Origin: Lewinellaceae bacterium
GTDB lineage: Bacteria > Bacteroidota > Bacteroidia > Chitinophagales > Saprospiraceae
DNA length: 64,000 nt
Assembly: GCA_016711435.1 (NCBI GenBank)
Contig: JADJSY010000004.1
Span: 161,477 to 225,476 of the forward strand
Reading direction: 5' to 3'
The translations under genes were made by a program, and so were the position numbers. Shown here piece after piece: positions 53,536-63,124 of this stretch. Every line of letters begins with the position of its first letter. Position 1 is the stretch's first letter. The notes below the pieces were generated by a model. The model had not been told where the DNA came from. It saw only the letters and a list, made by a program, of their open reading frames with translations, and did not search any database.

Positions 53536-56500
53536 TTACAGTTCATTTGTTCTGTCCAATTGCGGCATAGGGAAAGTAGTGCCGTCAGCCAAAGCCACCC
53601 ACACTTCAAAACCCGGTTGCAAGCCACCCCGGTAACCGGAGGCGAACACGGTTACGGCTGAGCCGGTAATACCACTGAGGTTTGCCAGATAGGAAGCAAT
53701 AATGCTGCTGTTGTCATTGGCCGGTGTGACGGCAATCTGGTACTCAGCGCCAGGTACACTCAGGTAATCTGCAAACTCGCCGAAAGCAATATCGTCAAAA
53801 AGAATTGGGCCGCCCAACAAACGCACATCTACCGGGCCTGAATTGGGCGAACCGTGGAAAAGAGAAAATTCCACATTTGCCGGATTTTCGGCCACTTCCC
53901 GCGCATTTTCATTGATAAACAGGTTGAATCCCGGCGTACCGAGCAATACGCCACCCGCCATTACAACGTACGATCTGCCCGATTCCAGGTTGAGTGAATA
54001 AGTCGCCACTGCATCGGCAGGCGTTGCGCTGTCTTCTCCTGCAACTGCTATGGAAACAGGGCGTTCAGCCGGTACATTTACAAAAGGTGTAGCCGTGCGG
54101 AATTCAAAATTATCGAGCAGGCGAACATTTCCGGCGTACACATCCACCGTCGGAGCAATGGCGTTGTGGATGATTTGCACCCTGGCAGGTTCAGGCGCCA
54201 GCGGAAGTGGAAATACGGTACCGTCAGGCAGTGCCACATAAATGCCAAAGCCGGGTGTACCTCCCAATAATCCGCTGGCAAATACCTGGGCAGCGCCGCC
54301 TGCAAGACTTGTTATGTCGGCGCGGAAAGTAGCCACCACATTCGGATCGTCATGCGCCCGTATTGCCAGGTCATAAATGGCCGTATCGAGGCTGATATAT
54401 CCCGTTCCGGTTCCATAAGCTAGGTTATCGATCAAATCATCGGCTACCAGCACTGCATCCACATCTACTGCGGGAGCATTGGGTGAACCGTGGAAAACGG
54501 ACAAGTCTACTTTTGCTTCATCCGTGCCGGATTCTCTGCCTTCCACCGGAATGAGCGTGAAAGCGGGCGTGTTGCCCAGTAAACCGGAAGCATACACCAC
54601 AAATACACCATTTTCAGGCAAAACAACCGGGAAAGTGGCCAAAGCATCTTCGGCAGAAGCACTGTTTTCCCCAGCAACGCCAATATCAACCGTGCGATCA
54701 GCCAGTACGTCTACAAACGGTGTAGCGGTGCGGAAGGCAAAATTATCGATCAGGCGGGTATTGCCTAAATACACATCCACCGTCGGATCAGGCGCATTGT
54801 GGATCACCTGTACGCGGGCAGTCGGAGATGCCGGAAGCGCTGCTACAGTACCGTTAGGGAACACCGCAAATAAGCCGAAAGAAGGCATCGCGCCGATTAG
54901 TCCGCTGGCAAAAACATACGCAGCGCCGCCGTCGGCTTCACTCAGATCGGCCCGAAATGTAGCCAATACAGCGGGGTTGTCATGCGCCCGTACCGCCAGG
55001 TCATAAATATCGACAGGAAGGCTGACATAGCCTGTTGAAGAACGGTAAACCAGGCTGTCAATAAAATCATCTGCCACATAAACCGCATCCACATCCACCG
55101 CAGGCGCCAGCGGCGCGCCATGCAGCACAGCCACATCGACAGATCCCGGTGTCGTACCCGTTTCCTGCGCCTCGAAGGCGAGTAATTCAAAGCCAGGATC
55201 GCCGGCAAAAATACCGGAGGCAAAAACGATATATGATTTCCCACTTTCAAATGAAACCGGAACAGTCGCTACGGCATCTTCTGCCGAGCTACTGTTGCTC
55301 AGTGCAATGCCTACTGAAAGCGGACGATCGGCCGCCACATCTACAAAAGGAGTAGCTGTCCGGAAAGCAAAATTATCTATCAATTGTGTATTGCCCACAT
55401 ACACATCCACCGTAGGAGCCAGGGCGTTGTGTACAACCTGTACCCGCGCAGCGGCAGGCGCCAGGGGCAGGGCGACAACGGTACCATCCGCCAAGGCTGC
55501 GAACAAGCCAAAACCAGGCGTTCCGCTCAGTAAACCGCTGGCAAATACATACGCAGCAGCGCCACCCAACGCGCTCAGGTCGGCGCGGAAAGTGGCCACA
55601 ACAGCCGGATTGCCGCTGGCGCGCACAGCCAGGTCGTATATGGCAGGGTCGAGACTGAGATACCCCGTCACGTTGCCGTACGATAAATTTTGAATCAAAT
55701 TATCGGCTACATATACCGCATCCACATCAACTGCAGGTGCATCCGTAGCGCCATGTGATACCGCCACATCTACTTTACCGGGCGCAGTAGCTGCTTCACG
55801 GGCCACGCTGTTGATTTGGAGCGACAAAGGTGTGGTGGCATCGCCTACAATACCCAATACAGATACGACGTAAGTTTTTCCATTTTCAAAAGTGTACTGA
55901 AAATTTTTGATCGTATCATTTACAGAGGTACTGGAAGCAGGCGCAATACCAACATTCATCACGATATCCGCTGGTACAAATGCAAATTCAGTGGCCGCAC
56001 GGAAAGCAAAATCATTGCCATACAGGCTGCCATTTTTGTAAACATCCACCTGGGCGGCATTCGGGTCAGCCGAATTGTGAATCATTTGCACCCTGGCGAC
56101 CGGGCTAAGCGGCAAAGCCGCAACCGTTCCATCTGCAAAAACAGCATACAAACCAAAGGCCGGGGAACCATTCAACAATCCGCTGGCTAAAATTTTAATA
56201 GCCTGACCACCGGCACTGGTCAGGTTGGCCCGGTATGTCGCCAATATAGTGCTGCTGCCTGCCGGTTTTACATCTAAAAAATAGTCGCCTGCCGCTACGC
56301 TCAGGTAAGGTGTAAATTCCCCGTAAGACAGGTTATTTACGATGTTACCCACCGTTCGGACAGCCACATCTACCGCCGGAGCATCGGGTGCGCCGTGGAG
56401 AACGGAAAGGTCAACCATACCCATTCCGCCTGCTGCCGTTTCGCGGGCATTGGGGTCAGCTATCAGGGTAAACGGAGTAACCGGATTGGAAACAATACCG

Positions 56501-56799
56501 GAAGCTGTGACCACATAGGTTTTCCCAATATCGAATGTAATATCGGCATTAAAAATAGCTTCTGCGGCAGAAGTGCTCGAAGCAGGCGCAATAGCAATTG
56601 TCAAAGGAATAGCGGCAGGCAAGGTCAGGAAACCTGTTGCACTGCGGAAAGCAAAATCGTCAAATGTATTGACGCCATTCACATACACGTCCACCGTGGG
56701 ATCCGGCGAATTATGGATAATTTGAACCCGGGCGGTTTGGGCCGACACGGTTGCTGCCATCAATAGCAGCAGCAATGTTGTGGTGATTAGATTTTTCAT
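53536..56799 (-). CDS. Secreted DUF4397 repeat protein
   Basis: The 1087-residue protein has a signal peptide (NLITTTLLLLLMAATVSAQ). Five tandem units of about 205 residues follow, each with two DUF4397 halves. The first half opens ARVQIIHNSPDPTVDVYVNG or close variants. The second opens KVDLSVLHGAPDAPAVDV or close variants. Units 3-5 share RLIDNFAFRTATPFVDV-like stretches almost unchanged, so duplication was recent. DUF4397 is a beta-sandwich surface domain of unknown ligand. The frame ends LDRTNEL at a TAA just before a T9SS sorting domain in the same frame (53272-53535). Confidence 0.88.
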   Translation of the reverse strand: MKNLITTTLLLLLMAATVSAQTARVQIIHNSPDPTVDVYVNGVNTFDDFAFRSATGFLTLPAAIPLTIAIAPASSTSAAEAIFNADITFDIGKTYVVTASGIVSNPVTPFTLIADPNARETAAGGMGMVDLSVLHGAPDAPAVDVAVRTVGNIVNNLSYGEFTPYLSVAAGDYFLDVKPAGSSTILATYRANLTSAGGQAIKILASGLLNGSPAFGLYAVFADGTVAALPLSPVARVQMIHNSADPNAAQVDVYKNGSLYGNDFAFRAATEFAFVPADIVMNVGIAPASSTSVNDTIKNFQYTFENGKTYVVSVLGIVGDATTPLSLQINSVAREAATAPGKVDVAVSHGATDAPAVDVDAVYVADNLIQNLSYGNVTGYLSLDPAIYDLAVRASGNPAVVATFRADLSALGGAAAYVFASGLLSGTPGFGLFAALADGTVVALPLAPAAARVQVVHNALAPTVDVYVGNTQLIDNFAFRTATPFVDVAADRPLSVGIALSNSSSAEDAVATVPVSFESGKSYIVFASGIFAGDPGFELLAFEAQETGTTPGSVDVAVLHGAPLAPAVDVDAVYVADDFIDSLVYRSSTGYVSLPVDIYDLAVRAHDNPAVLATFRADLSEADGGAAYVFASGLIGAMPSFGLFAVFPNGTVAALPASPTARVQVIHNAPDPTVDVYLGNTRLIDNFAFRTATPFVDVLADRTVDIGVAGENSASAEDALATFPVVLPENGVFVVYASGLLGNTPAFTLIPVEGRESGTDEAKVDLSVFHGSPNAPAVDVDAVLVADDLIDNLAYGTGTGYISLDTAIYDLAIRAHDDPNVVATFRADITSLAGGAAQVFASGLLGGTPGFGIYVALPDGTVFPLPLAPEPARVQIIHNAIAPTVDVYAGNVRLLDNFEFRTATPFVNVPAERPVSIAVAGEDSATPADAVATYSLNLESGRSYVVMAGGVLLGTPGFNLFINENAREVAENPANVEFSLFHGSPNSGPVDVRLLGGPILFDDIAFGEFADYLSVPGAEYQIAVTPANDNSSIIASYLANLSGITGSAVTVFASGYRGGLQPGFEVWVALADGTTFPMPQLDRTNEL

Positions 56800-56925
56800 G
56801 TTGCTAAAGGAATTTGTTTGTTGATTTTGATATTAAATGAATCAGAAAACATGAATTGTAGAAGTATGTTTGACATACGGCGCATTAAGGTTAAACAAAA
56901 TACGTTTTTTGCTAAAAACAAACAA

Positions 56926-56956
56926 AGGCGCACATGACGTTTTGCCATGTGCGCCT
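56926..56956. terminator. Hairpin AGGCGCACATG, 11-bp perfect stem
   Basis: Arms 56926-56936 and 56946-56956 are exact complements with a 9-nt loop. It lies downstream of the sortilin-like gene on the - strand; a clear T-run is missing there. The rest of the 319-bp spacer is the AT-rich element at 56975 and half an arm at 57082. Confidence 0.6.
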
Positions 56957-56974
56957 AAATATCCTAAGGGCCTA

Positions 56975-57055
56975 GTTATCCGTTATTCGTTATTGGTTAT
57001 CCGTGTTAAAACTCAAGCATCAGTAAAGAATATAAGCAAAACTAATTTTGCACAC
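56975..57055 (+). repeat. AT-rich element, copy C (inverted relative to A and B), plus GGTTTGATGG half-arm
   Basis: On the - strand it reads TGCTTGAGTTTTAACACGG then ATAACC/ATAACG words, with GCAAAATTAGTTTTG upstream as in copy A. Between it and the next stop (57119) is a half-arm of CATCAAACC words (57088-57128). That half-arm encodes the last residues and stop of the sortilin-like protein (GRV, stop, in GGAAGGGTTTGA). Confidence 0.55.
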
Positions 57056-57118
57056 CTACTTAACTAGAGCAAAATGGTTTTGAAGGGAAACCATCAAACC
57101 TTCTCAACCATCAAACCA

Positions 57119-60100
57119 TCAAACCCTTCCCAATCTACTCCGCCGCCATTCCGGCCAGCGACCCGGCGTTGCCGGTGCGCGGTTGATCTCTAGACTTTGT
57201 TCTACCGCCTGGATATCCTTGTCCACTGATTTTAATTCGTCCATCAGGGGCGATATTCTTTTCGACACTGTTTGATACGCCGTTTTGAAGGTTTCAATCG
57301 GTGCGGAAGTAGTGTTCCACATACCATCTTCGATAAAATTGATACGTCCGCTTATGGAAGGATTGGTTTCAAATTCCCGTCGGGAGCGCGTATTGTCTCC
57401 GTTGAGTTCAAGCCTTACGGTGTTCAGTTTGCGTTCAATGTCATACACCTTTTGCGTCAGTTCCTGCGGCGCAGCAGGCATGTCGAGCAATGCAGCCTGA
57501 ATAGCGCTCAAGCGGCTGTTTTGTTCCGCCCGGATAATATTGACAGCGCTAACGACCCGGCGCAGATTGGACACTTTTTCACAAAATGCCTGGTAAGCAA
57601 CCCGGTCGGTAGCGGGCAAGGTTGCGTTGTTCAATGACTTGGTGTTAAAAGTGACCGGTCCGGCCAATTGGCTCAATACGCCGTCTTCAAACTTGCTGAG
57701 CGACACGGAATACTGTCCCGGCATGGCTAAATAACCCTTGTCTTCTTCGCCGAACAATTGGTCGGGGGTAAGTTTCATACGTCCGAGTGCAGGCGCGGAA
57801 GTGGCGTAGCGCATATCCCAGACGATACGCTGCAAACCTTTTTTGGCCGGCGCTTTGAGGTGACGCACCACTTTTCCCGCTGCATCCGTGATGGTAAACA
57901 ACAGATAGGGTTCCGGTTGCTCGTCCTCTTTGCGCAAGTCCTCTATTTCGGGATAATACACGACCTCTTTTTTGTCAAACTTCGTTTTTTCCGCCTCCTG
58001 TCGCTTCGCTTTCAGTGTTTTGATGTCATTTTTCAGGTAATAGGTAAAAACGGCGCCGACCGGTGGATTGGCGGCGGCGTAGTAACTGCTGCCCAGGTGA
58101 CCTTTGTCGCGCAGTCCCAAGGGTTTGCTTGGAATAAACATCCAGGCATCTTTTACAGGGAAGATCACTGCTTCCTGATCGAAACTTTCTTTTTTCAGGT
58201 TACGCAACGGCGTGTAATCATCGAGCACATAAAAACCGCGCCCGAAAGTGCCCAGCACCAGATCGTTTTCACGGCGCTGAATTTCTATGTCGCGCACCGC
58301 AATGGTCGGCAGGCCCGCTTTCAGTTGCACCCAGTTGTCGCCGCCGTCCTGTGAAAAGAACACGCCGAATTCAGTTCCGCAAAACAGCAGGTTGCGATCC
58401 ACATGGTCTTCAGCGATGCTGTACACGCTGCCGCGTTCGGGCAGCGTCGCCGCCAGCGATTTCCAGGATTTTCCGCCGTCCGTCGTTTTTAACAGATAAG
58501 GTTTGAAATCGCCGTATCGGTGGTGATTGAAACACACATACGCCGTGTTTTTATCAAATTGCGAGGCAATGACCTGGTGTACGTAAGAGCGCTCCGGCAC
58601 GCCGGGTAGATTGTCCATTTGCTCCCAGTTCTGACCGCCGTTGCGGGTAATCCACAACAAACCGTCGTCGGTGCCAACCCAAAGGATATTTTCGTCGAGG
58701 CTGCTTTCCGCAATACTGGTGGTTTGTCCGTAAATATCCGTCGAGCCGTTTTTGGCAATGGCGTCGACGCTCCACACTTTGCCCATGATTTCCCATTTGT
58801 TGCGGTCGAGTCCGCGCGACAGATCGGGACTGATGGCGCGCCAGGAATTGCCGCGGTCATCGGTGCGGAACACCCTATTAGCGCCGTGGTAAAGCCTGCT
58901 TTGTGAAAAACGGGAAATCAGCAGGGGCGCATCCCAGTTCCAGCGCAAAGGCGGGTCATTTTCAGCGGCCTGTGCCTGAATGTACAGATATTCCCCACTT
59001 TTCCGGTCAAAACGCACCAGTCCGCCGTACTGGCTCTGGGCATAGATCAAGTCCGGGTTTTCCTGATCCACCTGGGTTTCAAAGCCGTCGCCGGTGCTGG
59101 TCACGTACCAGTCTGAATTGGGAATCCCGTTCATACTAATCGTGCGACTGGGGCCGCCGAGACTCAGGTTGTCCTGGGTTCCTCCATGCACATGGTAAAA
59201 AGGAAAAGCATTGTCTGTGGACACCTTGTAAAACTGCGTCACCGGCAGGTTGGCTTTAAAATCCCAGGTTTTGGCAAAATCCCAGGTTTCGTAGATGCCG
59301 CCGTCGCAACCGACCAACAGGTGATCCGAGTTGTCCGGGTCAATCCAGATGCAGTGGTTGTCGATGTGTTTGTTCGTTTCTCCGAGGTTGCGCACCGTTT
59401 TACCGCCGTCGTCGCTCACTTTGTAGTACGTATCGGTAATAAAAATGCGGTTGACATCTTTAGGATCGCAGGTCATTTCCTGGTAGTAGTTCCCGCTGGT
59501 GGTGGTTGGCCCCATTTTTTCCCAACTGGCGCCCCGGTCGGCAGAGCGATACACACCGCCGGCTGCCTCTTTGGCTTCCACGACTGCATACAATACATCA
59601 GGGTTCACCGGCGAAATATCGATGCCGATACGCCCCACTTCCCCGCCGGGCAATCCGTCGAGTTTTTTCCAGGTGGCGCCGCCGTCTGTGGTTTTAAACA
59701 CTGCCGATTCGGGGCCGCCGCCGATATAGGTGTACACCTTGCGCTGGCGCTGGTGGAAAGCCGCGTACAACACTTTCGGGTTGCGGGGATCCATCACCAG
59801 GTTGTTGCATCCGGTGTAAGCGCTGACCGACTTTACATTGTTCCAGGTTTCGCCGCCATCGGTGCTTTTATACACCCCGCGGTCGCCGCCGTCGCTCCAG
59901 ACGGGGCCGTACGCAGCCACGTACACGATATTAGGGTCGGTAGGATCGACGACAACATTGGCAATATGTTCCGAATTTTTCAGGCCCATATTTTTCCAGG
60001 TTTTGCCGCCGTTTTCACTTTTGTACACACCATCGCCATAGGAAACGGAGCGCTGGTTGTTGTTTTCCCCGGATCCGACCCACACGACACTCGAGTTGGT

Positions 60101-60436
60101 CGGGTCGAGCGCTACGCAGCCGATGGAATAGGAACCCTGTCCGTCAAAAATCGGCGTGTACGTCGTGCCGGCATTGACCGTTTTCCAAACGCCGCCCGAG
60201 GAAGAGGCAACGTAATATTCCGCGCTGTTCTTTGGGTTTACGGCAAAATCGGAGATACGACCCGATGTGACCGCCGGGCCGAGGCTGCGAAACGCGAGGC
60301 CGCCGTAGGTGCCGGATTGATGGACCGAAGCCTTTTCAGGCTTCTTTTCGGCCTCTTTTTTGTCTTCTTTTTTATCTTTTTGGGCAAAAAGCGGCAGTTG
60401 TGCCAGCAGGAGGAGGGTACAAATTAGAATTCGCAT
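57119..60436 (-). CDS. Secreted sortilin/BNR-repeat (VPS10-like) beta-propeller protein
   Basis: The 1105-residue protein has a signal peptide (ILICTLLLLAQLPLFAQ), a Lys/Glu linker (KDKKEDKKEAEKKPEK) and a beta-propeller of at least eight BNR/Asp-box motifs (SENGGKTW, STDGGETW, TTDGGATW, SADRGASW, TDDRGNSW, TRNGGQNW, TTDGGKSW, SQDGGDNW) over about residues 60-720. The C-terminal 300 residues contain a charged helical, probably coiled-coil part (IQAVEQSLEINR). Members are annotated as glycosyl hydrolase or sortilin-like, but no catalytic residues are established. There is no T9SS domain, so it is probably periplasmic or outer-membrane associated. Confidence 0.88.
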   Translation of the reverse strand: MRILICTLLLLAQLPLFAQKDKKEDKKEAEKKPEKASVHQSGTYGGLAFRSLGPAVTSGRISDFAVNPKNSAEYYVASSSGGVWKTVNAGTTYTPIFDGQGSYSIGCVALDPTNSSVVWVGSGENNNQRSVSYGDGVYKSENGGKTWKNMGLKNSEHIANVVVDPTDPNIVYVAAYGPVWSDGGDRGVYKSTDGGETWNNVKSVSAYTGCNNLVMDPRNPKVLYAAFHQRQRKVYTYIGGGPESAVFKTTDGGATWKKLDGLPGGEVGRIGIDISPVNPDVLYAVVEAKEAAGGVYRSADRGASWEKMGPTTTSGNYYQEMTCDPKDVNRIFITDTYYKVSDDGGKTVRNLGETNKHIDNHCIWIDPDNSDHLLVGCDGGIYETWDFAKTWDFKANLPVTQFYKVSTDNAFPFYHVHGGTQDNLSLGGPSRTISMNGIPNSDWYVTSTGDGFETQVDQENPDLIYAQSQYGGLVRFDRKSGEYLYIQAQAAENDPPLRWNWDAPLLISRFSQSRLYHGANRVFRTDDRGNSWRAISPDLSRGLDRNKWEIMGKVWSVDAIAKNGSTDIYGQTTSIAESSLDENILWVGTDDGLLWITRNGGQNWEQMDNLPGVPERSYVHQVIASQFDKNTAYVCFNHHRYGDFKPYLLKTTDGGKSWKSLAATLPERGSVYSIAEDHVDRNLLFCGTEFGVFFSQDGGDNWVQLKAGLPTIAVRDIEIQRRENDLVLGTFGRGFYVLDDYTPLRNLKKESFDQEAVIFPVKDAWMFIPSKPLGLRDKGHLGSSYYAAANPPVGAVFTYYLKNDIKTLKAKRQEAEKTKFDKKEVVYYPEIEDLRKEDEQPEPYLLFTITDAAGKVVRHLKAPAKKGLQRIVWDMRYATSAPALGRMKLTPDQLFGEEDKGYLAMPGQYSVSLSKFEDGVLSQLAGPVTFNTKSLNNATLPATDRVAYQAFCEKVSNLRRVVSAVNIIRAEQNSRLSAIQAALLDMPAAPQELTQKVYDIERKLNTVRLELNGDNTRSRREFETNPSISGRINFIEDGMWNTTSAPIETFKTAYQTVSKRISPLMDELKSVDKDIQAVEQSLEINRAPATPGRWPEWRRSRLGRV

Positions 60437-60558
60437 AGGTAAGATTTGCTTTTATTTGAGCGGGGGAAGGTAAGACGCAAATGGAAATTGCGACCGCCTT
60501 CCCCCGCTTTTTTTTTTGGCAAGCATTAAGTTTAAAGCCCTGAATGACTGCCCAGTAT

Positions 60559-62252
60559 CTAATTACCGGCTATCAGCAATTTTTTTGTAATGTGTACCTG
60601 CCCGACCATTCCATGTAGAAAATACAGGCCCGGATTCAAGTGCTGAACATCCACTGTTGTGACGCCGTTTTGCAATAAAAATGTGCAGACAGATTGCCCT
60701 GAAGCATTGAGTAAGCGAAAATCTGCGGGATACACCAAGGCGTCTGATTTTACCCGAATGGTCAATAAGTCTGTCACCGGATGTGGATTGACCGCAATTT
60801 CCAGTGGCAATTCTGCCGGACTATTTATGTTAGAAACAGAATTGCTGGCATTAAAAGTAGTCTCTTGATGAATAAAGTTGCCCGTTCCGTTGGGAACACG
60901 AGCCGAGGCGACATTAGTGGTCTGGCCTGCATAATCCACCGAATCCACAATGGACAGGTCTTCGTGGCTCAGGTATATCTGACCGCCCGCTTTTTCCAGT
61001 TTAAAATCAGCATGAAGGCCGCTCTCCTGCACATCGCGGTCGGCCCACACGATCAGGTATTCCCCTGCCCCGATATGTGTTCCCCTGGGAAAGGCCCAAT
61101 GTTTGAGAAAATCGCGGTCGTTGCTGAGGTAAAAACCTTCCAGTGATACGCTCGCATCGCTGTTGTTGTATAGTTCCAGCCAGTCTGATACCCACCTGCG
61201 GGATCTGCAATACCACCTGAGGAGTCGGCAGATGCCACGCACTCATTGATCACAATGTCCTGAAGATCGACAGGATTGTTGAAATCGGGGCAATCAAACC
61301 CCAAGGCGGTGAGGTCTTCGGGGAAACTTGATTTTCGGCTGGTAATCAGCGTTTTCGTTTGGGCTACCGAAGCATCAAAATTGGCAATCGCCGTCATCAA
61401 ATCGCGAATCAACGTTTTGATCGATCCGGGGAAACAGGTATGCCTCATTGAGCACATATTGCAACATATCACAGCCAGCGCCAGATACCGGCCCTGGTAG
61501 TGCGGCTCCGACATCATTTTGTTGAACCCGGTTGAATCGAATTGGTAATGATCGGATAATTGGCGCCGTTGTAAAAAGCGAGGTTGTAATCCCAGGGAAT
61601 CCAGTACAACAAATCGCGCGGTTGTGGTGGAAAAGGTTGCACATCCAGGGACTACGACGGCGTTGATAAAATGATGCAGGAGAAAATAACGCAAAAAAGC
61701 GTCTGTCGCCAGCACATTTTCCAGGGCAGTGCGGAAGGGTTCGCCGGACAGCCGCGGTCTATTTCTTCCATGTGGCCGAATGTTGCAGGGCCTGCCTCTA
61801 TTTCCAGTTCACATATCTTGTTTTTATACAAGGTACCCTCGTCATCAGCGAAGTAATTGCGCAGGAAATTTTTGTCGACCTGTTCTACCATAATATAAAT
61901 GCCATGGTAGGTCATGCCTGGCGCGGGCCTTTTCACCTGCTTTTCTGAACATGTCACACGGCTTTACGGTCAGGTCGACGTCGGCATTTTGCAGGTTTAG
62001 TTTTGTCATGCCATCGTATTCCTGATCGTCTACATACTTATTGAAGTCGATTTTCAGGGGGGTAAGCAAAACCCCCTCAATGAGCGTGCCATCTATCCGA
62101 ACAGTTCCGGAGATATACGGCGTTTCACCGATCGGTGAACTGTTAAAAATATTCACCAGTTGGGTAAAAAAGAAATTGTCGGGAGATTCAAAACGAATTT
62201 CGTGCAACACATTGGTATCAAAGAGATTGTCACCATCGGTTTGAGCGCGCAA
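60559..62252 (-). pseudogene. Decayed CotH protein with lamin-tail domain and T9SS sorting domain
   Basis: Pieces in several frames read in CotH order: HEIRFESPDNFFFTQL, ETPYISGTVRIDG, KIDFNKYVDDQEYDG, YHGIYIMVEQVDKNFL, ATDAFLRYFLLHHFIN and LLYWIPWDYNLAFYNG. At least four frame changes are needed, and several expected conserved segments of CotH kinases (between IDGTLIEGV and KIDFNKY, and around NLQNADVD) are missing. A lamin-tail-like domain (WLELYNNSDASVSLEGFYL) and a T9SS-like end (LNPGLYFLHGMVG) follow near the end. CotH kinases phosphorylate secreted proteins. The combination of deletions and frameshifts points to a genuine pseudogene, not just one sequencing error. Confidence 0.75.
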
Positions 62253-62484
62253 AACAGGGATGTGGAAGGATTTGATACTTAAATATTGTAAACTAATTTT
62301 TCATACTTACTTACTATTAACCAATAAACTGAAATTGGTTTGTGGTTTTTGTGCCACAAAATTGCCGCCAGTGTGTGCTATTTGTCGCCAGTTTGTCGTG
62401 CGGGAGAATGGTTTGGCTGCTTTTGGGCAGATTCGAAAACCCACGGGAGTCATAGGATATGTTGAAGGTATTTTAATCGTGCTT

Positions 62485-62946
62485 TTAGAAGCCTGGCGCT
62501 TTCAGCCAGCCGCTGATACATTCAAATTTACACTTCGCTGCAGCCGGATTGTTTTTGCTGGGGCCACATTCCCGGATACAGTCTTCTACGGATTTACCTT
62601 TTGCGCCCTGGCTGGCTACAAATCGGGCAATTTGGGTGTCTATGGCTTCAAATTCGCGCTGAAAACCGACGAGTTGTGCATCGCTCATTCTTGGACCGGC
62701 TGCCTCTACTTTACGGCAGACAGCAGAAGTATTTTTCAGGATTGTTTCAAAATTGCGGGCAGCAGCCTCACGTACTTTTTGAATTGCCGGGAGCAACTGG
62801 CCGATCAGGCTGTCTACGTCATTGGCCTGGATGGCGAATTGATTTTTGGGATTGCCTGCTGCCTGGGCGGAAGCGGTTGGGGCATTGGAAACGGTAGCGA
62901 TGGCTACGAGGAGGAAAAGGGCGATGAAATTTTTGATGCTTGACAT
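62485..62946 (-). CDS. Small secreted protein with four cysteines
   Basis: This 153-residue protein has a signal peptide (NFIALFLLVAIATVSNAPTASAQ) and a helical body (DVDSLIGQLLPAIQKVREAA). Cysteines occur at VCRKVE, then in a cluster near the C-terminus (EDCIRECGPSKN, KCKFECISG) that may bind metal or form disulphides. I recognise no family. It is followed on the - strand by the CotH pseudogene about 230 bp away; that spacer (62253-62484) shows no other gene. Confidence 0.6.
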   Translation of the reverse strand: MSSIKNFIALFLLVAIATVSNAPTASAQAAGNPKNQFAIQANDVDSLIGQLLPAIQKVREAAARNFETILKNTSAVCRKVEAAGPRMSDAQLVGFQREFEAIDTQIARFVASQGAKGKSVEDCIRECGPSKNNPAAAKCKFECISGWLKAPGF

Positions 62947-63075
62947 GTTGTTGAAAAATTGTTTCTTTTAAAAATGTGGTTTGGTTGAATGCTGAATTTG
63001 TATACCTGTGTTTCCTGCTGGGATGTACCCAGCATGCCGCATTTTTTTGAAACTTTTTGGGTGGAGATTAAGGAA

Positions 63076-63108
63076 ATGAGACACAGATTCTAAAAATCCG
63101 TGTCTCAT
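63076..63108. terminator. Hairpin ATGAGACACAGATT
   Basis: Arms 63076-63089 and 63095-63108 pair with one mismatch around a 5-nt loop. It lies 17 nt after the rlmF stop on the - strand. There is no clear T-run, so its strength is doubtful. Confidence 0.5.
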
Positions 63109-63124
63109 CTGTTCAATCCGTGTG

